Source: Novosphingobium fuchskuhlense (GTDB taxonomy: Bacteria > Pseudomonadota > Alphaproteobacteria > Sphingomonadales > Sphingomonadaceae). From it: DNA of 64,000 bases. Made by a program: the position numbers and the translations under genes. How positions within the stretch are numbered: position 1 is the first letter of the stretch; every line of letters starts with the position of its first letter. The DNA is taken from contig NZ_KQ954246.1 in assembly GCF_001519075.1 (NCBI RefSeq), positions 1-64,000 of the forward strand, read 5' to 3'. Positions 54,295 to 63,998 of this stretch are shown here, piece by piece. The notes under the pieces are model-generated. The model was not told where the DNA came from and did no database searches. It saw only the letters and a list, made by a program, of their open reading frames with translations.

Positions 54295-54789
54295 ATGTCC
54301 GAGTCGAACCATCCAGGACCGATTGTGGACATGACCTGCAGCGATATGACCTTAGGGATCAACGCCAGACTGGCACGGCTTCTCACTGCCGCCGTGGACA
54401 GGTCGGGCAAGTCGCGGCGCGAGGTCGCCCGGGCGGCCGCGATGAACAAGGACACCTTTCTGCGCGTGCTCCGCGGTGAGAAAGCCGTGACGATCGAGGA
54501 GACGTCGCGGGTGCTCGATGCCTGTGGGTTTTCCTCCAACGGTGCCCTGCTGCTTGCCATCCTGGGGCACGAGGATCTGGCCGTCGAATGGCTCGGCGAG
54601 GACGCGGGCGCCTTCCTCGATCAGTTCCTCGCCGCACTCCCGGTGACCATGAACGAAACACTTGGCCCCCGCATTGCCGATCTGCGCCCGCGCTGGGCCA
54701 TCGGCACCTCGCGCCTCGTTGCGCGGCTCCTGGCCAAACATATTGATGATTTTACCGAGCGCGACATTTCTCTCGTGCTCGGCCGGTGA
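54295..54789 (+). CDS. Xre-type HTH regulator
   Basis: About 164 aa with an HTH (SRREVARAAAMNKDTFLRVLRGEKAVTIEE) and a C-terminal helical domain of unknown type. The start is uncertain: ATG at 54256, 54295, 54331 or 54346 all keep the HTH, and none has a strong ribosome-binding site. It is upstream of the AlpA-like gene and may regulate it. Confidence 0.65.
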   Translation: MSESNHPGPIVDMTCSDMTLGINARLARLLTAAVDRSGKSRREVARAAAMNKDTFLRVLRGEKAVTIEETSRVLDACGFSSNGALLLAILGHEDLAVEWLGEDAGAFLDQFLAALPVTMNETLGPRIADLRPRWAIGTSRLVARLLAKHIDDFTERDISLVLGR

Positions 54790-54830
54790 GGGGATCGGGG
54801 GTGGCGTGACCAAACAAGGAGACCATGACC

Positions 54831-55109
54831 ATGTCACAAGTTTTTGCAGAGCGCGCTGCTGAGCCTGTTCTTGAGACCGCATCGATGAAGGCCGCACCTG
54901 CGCGCCTGATCCGCTTGCCGGAAGTAATCGCTCGGGTCGGGCTGAAGCGCTCGTCGATCTATCAGCGGATGGCAGAGGGCCGCTTTCCGAAAGGGCGCTC
55001 GCTCGGGCAGAAGTGTACGGTATGGGTTGAAGCAGAGATCGACGCGTGGATCGCCGCCGTGACTGCAAGTGGAGACGAGCAGGACGAACCTTTGGATCAA
55101 CAAAGATAA
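54831..55109 (+). CDS. AlpA-family transcriptional regulator
   Basis: A 92-aa protein with the AlpA/phage-regulatory wHTH (RLIRLPEVIARVGLKRSSIY, then FPKGRSLGQKCTVW, EIDAWI). AlpA proteins control excision or toxin genes in mobile elements. The ATG at 54831 is 9 nt after AAGGAG; the ATG at 54825 is too close to it. Confidence 0.85.
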   Translation: MSQVFAERAAEPVLETASMKAAPARLIRLPEVIARVGLKRSSIYQRMAEGRFPKGRSLGQKCTVWVEAEIDAWIAAVTASGDEQDEPLDQQR

Positions 55110-55226
55110 TGCGCAGCTCACAGTTTTCCAGATTGCTTGCCGAGCTGGACTTGCGTGCGAGCATCGCAATAAGGTGAGGCGATAGCCCAGCAATTGGTCG
55201 CTGCCGACGGGAAAGGATTGCTTCAC

Positions 55227-55391
55227 GTGCTGAGGGTGGGACAGACGGTTCAGCTGCCCGATTTGCGCAAGGGCGTCATTGAGCAGCTGGTGTCGGAGAT
55301 CGGCGAGTTGGAAGCCTACGTAAGGCTCGACGATGGCTCGGCTAAATGGTGGCATCATTCCGAGGTGTGCCCGATCATGTCGCATCCGTAA
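55227..55391 (+). CDS. Small hypothetical protein
   Basis: About 54 aa (LRVGQTVQLPDLRKGVIEQL, then ELEAYVRLDDGSAKWWHHSEV), with an SH3-like beta pattern. The start could be GTG 55227, TTG 55218 or TTG 55194. Compact acidic composition supports a real gene, but no family is recognised. Confidence 0.4.
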   Translation: MLRVGQTVQLPDLRKGVIEQLVSEIGELEAYVRLDDGSAKWWHHSEVCPIMSHP

Positions 55392-55571
55392 TGACGGCAA
55401 TCTTCGGCTCTGCGGTCGCTGTCATTATCGCCTTGAGCGCCAAGGGCCTGGCGACGGCTCCAAACTCGTCGTGATGGTCAACCTGTTCACGGCAGGTACG
55501 CCGCAGGGTCACGCCACAATCCGAAAGTTGCTGGGCTATGACTGCGTGATAATGCCTTGGAGAACGCCAGC

Positions 55572-55937
55572 ATGATCTTCGCCCTTGCTTACGCCGCTTC
55601 CTGCATCGCATCGGTCCATGATGGCGACACTGTGCGCCTATGCTCTGGTGAGCGGATCCGCATCGCAAACATTGACGCGCCTGAGCTGCGAGGTTCCGAA
55701 CGCTGCAGCCGCGCGCGCGCGCAGGAATTAGCGGATACAAAGAACCCCGCATGGTGTGATTTCTATCGGGGAATGCTGGCACGCGATGCGCTGTCGTCGT
55801 TCATGGCTTCTGGTAAGCCGCGCATCTGGCGTCTTGGCACCGACCGCTATGGCAGGACATTGGCGCGGATCAGCGTAAACGGACTAGATGCGGGACGCTA
55901 TCTCATTTCGCAAGGACTCGCGCGGCGCTGGAAATAA
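55572..55937 (+). CDS. Staphylococcal-nuclease-like (SNase) protein
   Basis: A 121-aa protein with the SNase core: HDGDTVRL, IRIANIDAPEL (catalytic Arg and Glu region) and DRYGRTLARI (second Arg). The hydrophobic N-terminus (MIFALAYAASCIAS) may be a short export signal. Such thermonuclease-like proteins are frequent on sphingomonad plasmids. The GC-rich element sequence ends here. Confidence 0.85.
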   Translation: MIFALAYAASCIASVHDGDTVRLCSGERIRIANIDAPELRGSERCSRARAQELADTKNPAWCDFYRGMLARDALSSFMASGKPRIWRLGTDRYGRTLARISVNGLDAGRYLISQGLARRWK

Positions 55938-56123
55938 TTACGACGATAAATCTGTTGAGTTATGTTGAAAAAATCCAAAAAAAGACCGTTAATTCATGCA
56001 TTTTAACCAAAAAACATCCAACATATTTTATAATTTTAGAAAATTTGATCGGAGTTTATTTTTATATTTTTGGTCGTCATTGAAATTAGCTTGGATTTTT
56101 TTGCCAATATGGGATCATATATC
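55938..56123. other. AT-rich junction segment, 186 bp
   Basis: This gap between two convergent genes is strikingly AT-rich (A and T tracts throughout) while both flanks are GC-rich. No gene, clear hairpin or terminal repeat was found. It may be an element boundary or a remnant of an insertion. Confidence 0.6.
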
Positions 56124-57335
56124 TTATAATTGAATCGTCTCTGGCAAGGTTCTCCAAATCAGGGCCGCGAGGAGAAAGCACCCTGAAGCGATCACCATCA
56201 CTGGACCTAGCCCGAATGCTTCAGCGAGCGGGGCGGTCACCAGGGGGGCCACCATGCTCAGGCCTCGTCCCCAGTTGTAAATAGATGCCGCTGTCGACCG
56301 CAGATGTGGCGGGTAGAGTTCGGACAACCAGGGCCCCCAGATCGCAGATGCGGACAACATGGTGCCATATAGGAAGCCAACAAGCTTCACGAGCGCTACG
56401 GGGAAGGGCGCAAACAGATAAACGGGGATGATGGAGGCCGCGATCAGAAACCCGATCGACCCGGTCCTCCGCCCAAATCTATCACTGAGCCAGCCCCACA
56501 ATAGTCCTCCCAAGGCTGCACCTGCAAACTGCCAGCCCAATATGTCGCCAACGATGGCGTCATCGAAAGACCGTTCAGATTTGAGATAAATACTCGCCCA
56601 ACCCGTGAAGACTTGATAGGCAAAGAGATTAAGTCCGGACATAAGCGCAAGCAGGATTGTTTGCCGCGCGACCGCAGGACGAAACAGTTCGGCAATTGGA
56701 AACCGCGCCTTAGGCGTAGCATCGACCTCGACGATGGTGTCGACAGGCTTCAACCTGCGATCATCCGGAATAAAGACAAAGGCCAAGAGAGCAAGTGCCG
56801 CAGGGATGACGCCCGCCCACAACAATGTGTGCCAGTGCAAGCCGGAGCGAAAGGCAGCAGCAGAACAAAATCCCAGCGCAGCGACGCCTAGATTGTACAC
56901 GGCCAGAGCGATGCCAGCGATCAGACCTCGTACCGAACGGGGAAAGAGGCTTGAATAAATCCCGACTGCAACGGGATACATCGCGCCCATAAAGAACCCC
57001 ATCGCGACGCGTTGTGCGACCAGTTCGGAATAGCTTTGCAGGAAGACGCCGGCAGCCAGAATGCTGCCATATCCCAACATCGCGATCACCAGCGTGTTGC
57101 GCCGACCAATGACGTCGGCAACCTGACCCAGGATTATCGCTCCGCAAATGCCGCCGATGGCCTGGAGCGAGTACAGTGCGCCCGTCTGTCCCAGCGTAAG
57201 TCCGAAATCTGCCCTGAAATAGGGGCGCAGGATGTCAACCGTGTTCCACGACCAGGCATAGAAGAAGTAGCCAACCAGCAGAAAGACAAGAGCCCCGATC
57301 CGGCGGGCTGGGCTTGGTTGGCTCGATGCTTCCAT
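56124..57335 (-). CDS. MFS transporter
   Basis: A 403-aa protein with about 12 membrane spans, the MFS loop signature after TM2 (GQVADVIGRRNTL) and its repeat (GWLSDRFGRRTG). It resembles the sugar/organic acid:H+ symporter group and is the last gene of the catabolic operon, so it probably imports the substrate. It starts 8 nt after the aldolase stop. Confidence 0.9.
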   Translation of the reverse strand: MEASSQPSPARRIGALVFLLVGYFFYAWSWNTVDILRPYFRADFGLTLGQTGALYSLQAIGGICGAIILGQVADVIGRRNTLVIAMLGYGSILAAGVFLQSYSELVAQRVAMGFFMGAMYPVAVGIYSSLFPRSVRGLIAGIALAVYNLGVAALGFCSAAAFRSGLHWHTLLWAGVIPAALALLAFVFIPDDRRLKPVDTIVEVDATPKARFPIAELFRPAVARQTILLALMSGLNLFAYQVFTGWASIYLKSERSFDDAIVGDILGWQFAGAALGGLLWGWLSDRFGRRTGSIGFLIAASIIPVYLFAPFPVALVKLVGFLYGTMLSASAIWGPWLSELYPPHLRSTAASIYNWGRGLSMVAPLVTAPLAEAFGLGPVMVIASGCFLLAALIWRTLPETIQL

Positions 57336-57343
57336 ACCCCTGA

Positions 57344-58108
57344 TCAGTCCAGACCGGCCTGCGTGCGCAGCTGCGCTGCACCGCTACGCAGAAACCCATG
57401 ATCCGATCCTAGCAGGAACAGGCTTGCACCATGGTCACGCCAAAGCGCAACGTCCGCCGGGCGAGGCGTGAACAGTCCCGAGGGCCGCCCTGCCTTTTGT
57501 GCTGCCGAGAGGACGTGTTTTACTGCCTCAATGACCAACGGATCATCCGGTGAGGTGCAGCCGAGGGCCACGGTGAGGTCGATCCGCCCAACGAAGAGCG
57601 CATCGATACCATCAACCGCCGCAATGGCATCGATGTTGTCGATTGCCTCAAGGTCTTCGATCTGCGCAACGATGACCGTGCGTTCAGCGCTTGCCCGCAT
57701 ATGGTCCGCGATTGTGCGCTGTCCGTATTCTGCTGCCCTGCTAGACCCGGCATAGCCGCGCCTCGTGGGGCCGCCGCCGCGGCCGTAATGGCTTCTTGCC
57801 ACGATGGACCTCGCCTCGTCGGCGGATCGCACGTGAGGCACGACAATACCGTCTGCTCCGCAGTCGAGGGCATTCAGGATGTCGTGTGCGGTACTGGACT
57901 GGGTTCTGACCAAAGTCGCAAGAGAGCCGGCGCGGGCGGCCATGATGCACAGGTCAAGGTCGCGCCGGTCGAACGGTGCATGTTCGGCATCAAGGCATAT
58001 GCAATCGAGTCCGCTGCTCGCCAGCACTTCGACGACGTGAGGGTGCGGTGTTTTCACGAATGTGCCCAGAATGGGGGCGCCGCTTGCGATGCGCTGCTTC
58101 AACATCAT
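57344..58108 (-). CDS. HpcH/HpaI-family aldolase
   Basis: A 254-aa class II pyruvate aldolase-type protein: LDAEHAPFD (catalytic His), LVRTQSSTAHDI, GADGIVVPHV, VIVAQIEDLEAI (metal-binding Glu) and LFVGRIDLTVALG (metal-binding Asp). It should cleave a 4-hydroxy-2-oxo acid to pyruvate (or similar) and an aldehyde. The start overlaps the methyltransferase-like gene stop (ATGA). Confidence 0.9.
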   Translation of the reverse strand: MMLKQRIASGAPILGTFVKTPHPHVVEVLASSGLDCICLDAEHAPFDRRDLDLCIMAARAGSLATLVRTQSSTAHDILNALDCGADGIVVPHVRSADEARSIVARSHYGRGGGPTRRGYAGSSRAAEYGQRTIADHMRASAERTVIVAQIEDLEAIDNIDAIAAVDGIDALFVGRIDLTVALGCTSPDDPLVIEAVKHVLSAAQKAGRPSGLFTPRPADVALWRDHGASLFLLGSDHGFLRSGAAQLRTQAGLD

Positions 58109-59256
58109 GCTGCCTTTTTCCAGAGCCTTGTGCTGGCAATCTCGGCGCCTTCGGCCAGCGCCTCAAACTTAGCCCAGACGATGTCTGGATCGACCACGCC
58201 GAAACCGGCAAACGTCGAAAAGCCGCAATCGGTGCCCGCAATCACCCGCTCCCGTCCGATGATGCCCGCAAATCGCTCGATCCGTTCCGCTACAACCCGG
58301 GGGTGTTCGACAAAGTTCGTTGTCGAATCAATCACTCCGGGAATTAGGATCTTATCCTCCGGTATCGTGCTCGCGATTTCGGCAAAGTAGGTCCAGTCAG
58401 CCTGATGCCGGGGGTTCGATGTCTCAAACAGCAGGCCTACCGGCTTTGCAGCTAGCAAAGTCGGAAGGATGACACCCATCTCGACGTCGCAGCAATGCGG
58501 TCCTTCGTAGTTGCCCCAGCACACGTGCATGCGCACCCGGTCTGCAGGAACATTGCGAAGTGCATGGTTCAGCGCCTCAATGTGCCCGCCGATCAATCGG
58601 AGGTAATCCTCGTCGCTACGATCCTTGTACATCATATGGCGACCCAGACCGAGATCCGGGCTATCAAGTTGCAGTATCAGTCCTGCCGCAACAATCGCCT
58701 CGTACTCTGGGCGCATGGCTTCCGCGAGCGCTTCAAGATAGGCGTCCTGCGTCGGATAGAAGTCATTTGGCTGAAAAAGTGCGATCACACCGGGAGAGGC
58801 AGCGTTCATGAAGCCGGCCGGGTTCCCATGCGCTTCCAGCGCCGCTTCGAAACGGCGCAGATCGTCATGCAGCGGTGCCAGCGTCTTGGGCTTGACCGCC
58901 TCAACGCACCGTGGCCGCCGATACGTTGGCGTGCCCCCACCTTTCGATTGACGCGCCATGAATCCCGGAAACCGCTCAAGATCAGCTGGTGGGATCCTCG
59001 GGGAATCGCCCGCAAAGCCGGTTATGCGATCCTTGATGTAGGTGGCGTAGGATATCTTGGCCATTTCTCCGTCGGAAACAATGTCCAGGCCGGATCCCAC
59101 CTGACGTCTGACCACATCGTCCACTGCGGCGGCAACCGTGGTGTCGAAGGTCTGGGGATCGATCGCTTCGCCTCTTTCCGCAGCGAAGACAAGGTCGGTC
59201 ACGGCTTGTGATCGCGGCAGTGAGCCGACGTGCGTAGTCAGGATTCGTTGGGCCAT
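58105..59256 (-). CDS. MetE C-terminal-like (cobalamin-independent methionine synthase family II) protein
   Basis: A 383-aa TIM-barrel protein with the zinc-binding set of MetE: H and C in RMHVCWGNYEG, Glu in LLFETSNPR and Cys in IAGTDCGFSTF. The N-terminus TTHVGSLPRS is typical. Stand-alone members of this group include methyltransferases and epoxyalkane:coenzyme M transferase. In a catabolic operon a methyl or thiol transfer step on the substrate is likely, but the reaction is unknown. Confidence 0.82.
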   Translation of the reverse strand: MAQRILTTHVGSLPRSQAVTDLVFAAERGEAIDPQTFDTTVAAAVDDVVRRQVGSGLDIVSDGEMAKISYATYIKDRITGFAGDSPRIPPADLERFPGFMARQSKGGGTPTYRRPRCVEAVKPKTLAPLHDDLRRFEAALEAHGNPAGFMNAASPGVIALFQPNDFYPTQDAYLEALAEAMRPEYEAIVAAGLILQLDSPDLGLGRHMMYKDRSDEDYLRLIGGHIEALNHALRNVPADRVRMHVCWGNYEGPHCCDVEMGVILPTLLAAKPVGLLFETSNPRHQADWTYFAEIASTIPEDKILIPGVIDSTTNFVEHPRVVAERIERFAGIIGRERVIAGTDCGFSTFAGFGVVDPDIVWAKFEALAEGAEIASTRLWKKAA

Positions 59257-59993
59257 GTTGGGTACCTTTCACGACAGTCCGCTATCCAAAGCTCGATCGC
59301 TCTGCTGAATGCATGAGGGGCTTCCATCGGGATCATATGGCCTGCACCCGGCACCAACTTGAGCGTTGATCGCGGGGTCAACTCCGCCCAGCGTTCGTGC
59401 CACTCGATCGGGCAGATCGTGTCATGTTCTCCGGCGATGAAAAGCACTGGACAGGCCAGTCCGGCCAAGGCTGCTATGCGATCCGGCCGACTGCGGAGAG
59501 CTTCGCTTTGCGTGACGAACACCTCGGCACCGAGCCGACGAGCCATGGACAGGATTTCGGATTGCAGCGCCTCGTTAGTGCGGTTTGCCGGTGCCAGATA
59601 GACGGGCTTGAGCTCATCGATGATGATGCGATCAAGTCCGCCGGAAAGTACCGTTTCCTGTTGCCTGAGCCGATGGGGCGAGCGGGCTGCGAGGTCAGAA
59701 CCGGCGTTGTAAGCGCACAGGACAAGACCGCGGACTCGGTCGGGTGCCAGAGCACCCATTTCGAGCGCGACAATCGCACCCATCGAGAAGCCAATCGCCA
59801 CGACTGCGCCTTGTGTCTCGTCCAGCGCGCGACTTGCCATCTCGGCAAGGGATGCCCCGTTTCGTGTATCGACGTGAACAGACGGCTGTCCGAAGCTCTG
59901 CTCCAGCATCGCTTCGATGGCCGTTCCACCAAATCGCCACATCTGGGCATCACACATGTTTCCCGGGATCAGGAGAGGCGTACAATGCCTCAT
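59238..59993 (-). CDS. Alpha/beta hydrolase
   Basis: A 251-aa hydrolase with nucleophile elbow GFSMG, acid in AGEHDTICP and His in GAGHMIP, the full catalytic triad. It is likely an esterase or C-C hydrolase acting on a pathway intermediate. It overlaps the LacI gene (ATGA) and the MetE-like gene (19 nt). Confidence 0.88.
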   Translation of the reverse strand: MRHCTPLLIPGNMCDAQMWRFGGTAIEAMLEQSFGQPSVHVDTRNGASLAEMASRALDETQGAVVAIGFSMGAIVALEMGALAPDRVRGLVLCAYNAGSDLAARSPHRLRQQETVLSGGLDRIIIDELKPVYLAPANRTNEALQSEILSMARRLGAEVFVTQSEALRSRPDRIAALAGLACPVLFIAGEHDTICPIEWHERWAELTPRSTLKLVPGAGHMIPMEAPHAFSRAIELWIADCRERYPTWPNES

Positions 59994-61009
59994 CCCAGTC
60001 GTGCAGACTGTCCGGTGAGCAATTCGCCGCCAAAAAGCCGCTGCTCCGGAATCATTCCAGGATTTTCGACGCGTTCGAGCAGCATGGAAACTGCCGCCTG
60101 CGTCATCCGCCGCACAGGCTGACGGATGGTTGTCAGCCGATAGCCCAACCAGGTTGCGGGACCTACGCCGTCGAAACCGACGATCGAGAGGTCATTGGGG
60201 ATGGACAGGTTGAAAAGAGTGCGGGCGCAGTCAATCGCGCCGATCGCCATGACATCATTGAGGCAGATGACCGCATCGAGTTTGCCCCCCGCCTGATCCA
60301 GCAATACGCGCAGACCTTCCTTGCCCGAATCATAGTCGAACCGGCCGCGATGGACCAATGGCGTGATATCCGCCTGCTCGAGACTTCGCCGCGCGGAGGC
60401 GAGGCGTTCTTCACCGACATAGCTGTCTTCAGGTCCCGCGATGATGCCGAAGCGGCGGTGCCTAGCGGCGAGAAGGTGCTTCACCAATTCACGCTCGCCG
60501 GAGGCAGAGTCGCAGCAGACGCTGGCCGCAGGCACCATGTCGCCAACACGGTTATACAGGATGATCGGAACGCCCCGATCATTGAATTGCTCAATCTGAT
60601 CGTCAGTCAGCCGGGCCGCAACGATTGCGCCGTCTACCCTGTACGGCCAAATCTGGTCGAGCACCTCGTTGACATCGGATTCGGCAGCTAGGCTGAACAG
60701 CAACACCCGGTTGCCAACGGCAGACAGGCGCTGGGTGAGTTCAGCCAGAACCTCAGGATAATTGAGGTTGGTGAGATTGGAAATCACGACCGCGATGAGG
60801 TTGGTGCGGCGGGTGATCAGGCCGCGGGCAAAAGCATTGGGCTGGTAGCCGAGCTGCTTTGCGGCGCGCATGATCTTCTCGCGGGTTTTCGGCGAAACCG
60901 ATGCCCCCTTACGAAATGCACGGCTAACAGCGGACTGTGAAACGCCAGCCAACTCGGCCACGTCGTACGAAGTCGCGCCGATAGCCTCAGACAGCTTCTT
61001 GTTTGCCAT
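59990..61009 (-). CDS. LacI-family transcriptional regulator
   Basis: A 339-aa regulator with an N-terminal LacI HTH ([20 protein letters not shown], hinge [14 protein letters not shown]) and a periplasmic-binding-like sensor domain. It lies inside the operon that it probably controls, overlapping the HisD-like gene by 23 nt. No clear operator was found by eye. Confidence 0.93.
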   Translation of the reverse strand: MANKKLSEAIGATSYDVAELAGVSQSAVSRAFRKGASVSPKTREKIMRAAKQLGYQPNAFARGLITRRTNLIAVVISNLTNLNYPEVLAELTQRLSAVGNRVLLFSLAAESDVNEVLDQIWPYRVDGAIVAARLTDDQIEQFNDRGVPIILYNRVGDMVPAASVCCDSASGERELVKHLLAARHRRFGIIAGPEDSYVGEERLASARRSLEQADITPLVHRGRFDYDSGKEGLRVLLDQAGGKLDAVICLNDVMAIGAIDCARTLFNLSIPNDLSIVGFDGVGPATWLGYRLTTIRQPVRRMTQAAVSMLLERVENPGMIPEQRLFGGELLTGQSARLG

Positions 61010-62276
61010 AACGCCTTACCCGGATGTCAGCTTGCTCCTTGTGACCGGCGAACCCCTCGATTGCGCAGAGGCGCGAGCAATATTCACCCACCATGGCGCT
61101 GGCTTCGTCGGTCAGAACGCGCTGATAGGTACACGTCTTGATGAACTTGCCAACCCAAAGCCCACCGGTAAACCGAGCGTTTTTGCGAGTGGGAAGCGTG
61201 TGGTTGGTACCGATCACTTTGTCGCCATAGGAAACGTTTGTGCGCGGGCCAAGGAACAAAGCCCCGTAGTTGGTCATGTTATCCAGAAAGTATTCAGGGT
61301 CCTTTGTCATGACCTGAACGTGCTCAGAGGCTATCTCGTCAGCGATACTGACCATCTCTTCATAGGAGTCTGCGACGATCACTTGGCCATAATCGGCCCA
61401 AGCCTTTGCAGCGATCGGAGCGGTTGGCAGGATAGTCAGTTGACGTTCGATCTCAGCCAGGGTGTCTTGCGCCAAGCCTTCTGAATTAGTCAGCAGGATG
61501 GCGGGTGAGTTGAGGCCATGCTCCGCCTGACCAAGCAGGTCAGCCGCACACAGTTCGCCATCAACGGTATCGTCGGCGATCACCAGCGTCTCGGTGGGGC
61601 CAGCAAGAAGATCGATCCCGACCCTGCCAAACAACTGCCGCTTGGCTTCGGCCACAAATGCATTGCCGGGACCCACAATCATGTCCACTGGGGCAATCGT
61701 CTCCGTGCCGAGCGCCATCGCGGCAATCGCCTGAACACCGCCGACGCAATAGATTTCGTCGGCGCCAGCCATATGCATGGCGACAACAATGGCTGGGTTT
61801 GGCTTGCCCTGATACGGTGGCGCGACCGAAACGACGCGCTTTACCCCGGCGACTTTGGCTGTGACGACGCTCATGTGTGCCGAGGCGACCAAGGGGTACT
61901 TGCCACCCGGGACATAACAACCGACCGAGCTTACCGGCAGATTTTTGTGGCCGAGTATCACACCGGGCAGCGTTTCGACCTCGACATCCTGCAACGAATT
62001 GCGCTGCACTTGCGCAAAATTGCGGACTTGCGCCTGGGCAAATCGGATATCCTCGATTGTCTGTGCATCGAGCGCGGCATAGGCTTCGTCAATTTGCGCT
62101 TGGGACAGTCGGAAATCATCAGGTGACCAATTGTCGAACTTGGCCGACCACTCCCGAACCGCCTCATCACCGCGGCATTTGATGTCCATGATAATGGCTT
62201 CGACGGTCGAGCGGACCTGTGCATCTGCCTCAGCTGCGGCGTCTTCCGTGATGCCGGTTTTCAGAAAGCGTGCCAA
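60987..62276 (-). CDS. HisD-family dehydrogenase (histidinol dehydrogenase paralogue)
   Basis: A 429-aa protein that keeps the HisD catalytic and zinc residues: [26 protein letters not shown] and the C-terminal GFAGHK. It is isolated from any histidine genes and sits in a catabolic operon, like HisD-type enzymes that oxidise other alcohols (for example sulfopropanediol dehydrogenase HpsN). It probably oxidises an alcohol to an acid with NAD+. It starts with TTG, 8 nt after AGGAGA, and is the first gene of the operon. Confidence 0.85.
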   Translation of the reverse strand: MARFLKTGITEDAAAEADAQVRSTVEAIIMDIKCRGDEAVREWSAKFDNWSPDDFRLSQAQIDEAYAALDAQTIEDIRFAQAQVRNFAQVQRNSLQDVEVETLPGVILGHKNLPVSSVGCYVPGGKYPLVASAHMSVVTAKVAGVKRVVSVAPPYQGKPNPAIVVAMHMAGADEIYCVGGVQAIAAMALGTETIAPVDMIVGPGNAFVAEAKRQLFGRVGIDLLAGPTETLVIADDTVDGELCAADLLGQAEHGLNSPAILLTNSEGLAQDTLAEIERQLTILPTAPIAAKAWADYGQVIVADSYEEMVSIADEIASEHVQVMTKDPEYFLDNMTNYGALFLGPRTNVSYGDKVIGTNHTLPTRKNARFTGGLWVGKFIKTCTYQRVLTDEASAMVGEYCSRLCAIEGFAGHKEQADIRVRRYGKQEAV

Positions 62277-62561
62277 GCAGATGTCTCCTGTGTCGTTTGA
62301 TTCGATATGTGCCGCATCTAAGCTTGAATGACTGCGAAGGCAATTACTCTCAGCGAAAGGCTGTGGCGTGCAGCTCTCCGGCTGCGAATCCCAGTGATTG
62401 CTAGCCCACGGTCTGGGGATAGATCTTCCTCGCTTAGCGGCAATTTCAATTTGCTTTCGCAGTCATGCTGAGCCAATTTTGTCTTGGCGACCTGCCGTGC
62501 AAAGGCCGCTAGGTAGCATGCGGTCAGAGTGGAATTGGCGATGCTGTTCAAGGGGTTGGCC
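62277..62561. other. Divergent intergenic region of the catabolic cluster, 285 bp
   Basis: It separates the leftward HisD-led operon from the rightward hydrolase and must hold both promoters and probably the LacI operator. I found no convincing -35/-10 pair or long palindrome. A leftward open frame across it (62318-62599) has no recognisable features. Confidence 0.4.
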
Positions 62562-63998
62562 ATGCGGGATATGATAGCGATCGTGGCTTCAATGCTCACA
62601 ATGACCGTAGTCAGTGCGCGCGAAGTGACGCCATCGGTGAAGGCTGAAAAGCAGGCGCCAGCCGAAGCCGGCGTTCGGTTGCAATCGCTGAAGGACCTGA
62701 CAATCGCTGCGCTGCGCGCGAGGCATTATGGCAGCACCTTGCGGATCCTTGCCGATCTTGCGACCGGACCGAACGCGCGAGTATACGCCGAGCGCTTTTT
62801 TGGCGGAGGTCCAGGCCCCTATTCTAGCGTCCTCGCAAGCTACCAGTCCGATGGGCTCAGGCTGTATGCGCGCTTAGATGTTCCGCATGCACCGCCGCCG
62901 CCTGGCGGTTATCCGGTAATCGTATTCCTCCACGGATGGGTTGGCTACGAGGCGGCGAAGGACTTTCATTTCTCCTACACACCAGATTCGATGTACGCAG
63001 AGATGATCGATGCCTATGCCAAGGCTGGTTTTGTTGTCGTCACGCCGGGGTATCGCGGCCACGGCACAGTCAACGGCCAAGTGGCGGGCGGGCGCGCTTC
63101 GATGGCTGCTTGGGACAATGCAACGCATATCGCGCCGATCCTTTATGCGATCGATAGCCTCAACCTGATTGATGGGCTTTCAAGCATTAAAATGCTGAAT
63201 TTCCAAGATTATGGTCGTCATTCTGGCACGGTCAGCCTTAACCTCAAGCGGCTTTACGTGTCTGGGCATTCGCAAGGCGGTGACGTGGCGCTGACGGTTC
63301 TCGCGGTGGCTGGACATGGGTCTAAGGTGGTCAACCGCCCGCGTGCCGGCTCGATCATGTCCGGGACATTCCCCGACCGGTTTACCCAGGTCGAAACCTT
63401 CCGTCCGATGGCAGAATCGAGCGAAGCTTTCCTGGCCGGAGACGGCACATGGACCGGGTCAGCGAGGGGGCGAGATGGAACCGTCAATCCCAACTTCGTG
63501 TTCGGCTGGCCCAGCGACAGCATTGAAACGCCGGATCCGCGAGAATGGACCTGGCAAAAGGGGCAGTATGGCGAAGCAAGTGTGCGTGATGTTGTCGTGG
63601 CTGGATACTCGGAGATGTACCGGAGTCTAAGCCAAAATGTCTCCGATTTGGGAGATGCCAATTTCTCGATTTTGGAAGGTGTGAAGCCAAAAGGCTATAA
63701 AATAAACCATGATCCTCGTGTAGCTTCCATGATTCAAGACCTTGGGGGCTTTTACGCGGAGAGATTCATCTCTGCGCGAGTGGCCCTCCATTTTTCAGAC
63801 AGAGACTATTATTCTTTGCCAAGATGGAACTATGATCTTTGCGCACGGATCGCCCGGCGTGGCGGATACTGCAAACCCCATGAATACATCGGCGGTACCC
63901 ATACGCTCCGCCTCAGCAGCCACGGCTGGTTCTCGCCTGCCGGTTCGCACGAGCCTTACGCCATCATCATCAAGCGTGACTTAGCGCTCTTCCGTTGA
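62562..63998 (+). CDS. Exported alpha/beta hydrolase (prolyl oligopeptidase/dienelactone hydrolase-like)
   Basis: About 478 aa with signal peptide (MRDMIAIVASMLTMTVVSA), oxyanion region VIVFLHGWVGYE and nucleophile elbow SGHSQGG. The C-terminal IGGTHTL may supply the catalytic His, and HFSDRDYYS the Asp. The ATG at 62562 follows AAGGGG; a GTG at 62529 is an alternative. It may release the substrate of the neighbouring operon outside the cytoplasm. Its stop lies 2 bp from the window edge. Confidence 0.8.
   Translation: MRDMIAIVASMLTMTVVSAREVTPSVKAEKQAPAEAGVRLQSLKDLTIAALRARHYGSTLRILADLATGPNARVYAERFFGGGPGPYSSVLASYQSDGLRLYARLDVPHAPPPPGGYPVIVFLHGWVGYEAAKDFHFSYTPDSMYAEMIDAYAKAGFVVVTPGYRGHGTVNGQVAGGRASMAAWDNATHIAPILYAIDSLNLIDGLSSIKMLNFQDYGRHSGTVSLNLKRLYVSGHSQGGDVALTVLAVAGHGSKVVNRPRAGSIMSGTFPDRFTQVETFRPMAESSEAFLAGDGTWTGSARGRDGTVNPNFVFGWPSDSIETPDPREWTWQKGQYGEASVRDVVVAGYSEMYRSLSQNVSDLGDANFSILEGVKPKGYKINHDPRVASMIQDLGGFYAERFISARVALHFSDRDYYSLPRWNYDLCARIARRGGYCKPHEYIGGTHTLRLSSHGWFSPAGSHEPYAIIIKRDLALFR

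Noticed and set aside
62318..62599. Leftward 93-codon frame in the divergent catabolic region
   Set aside because: It overlaps the start of the exported hydrolase and the expected promoters; no domain seen.
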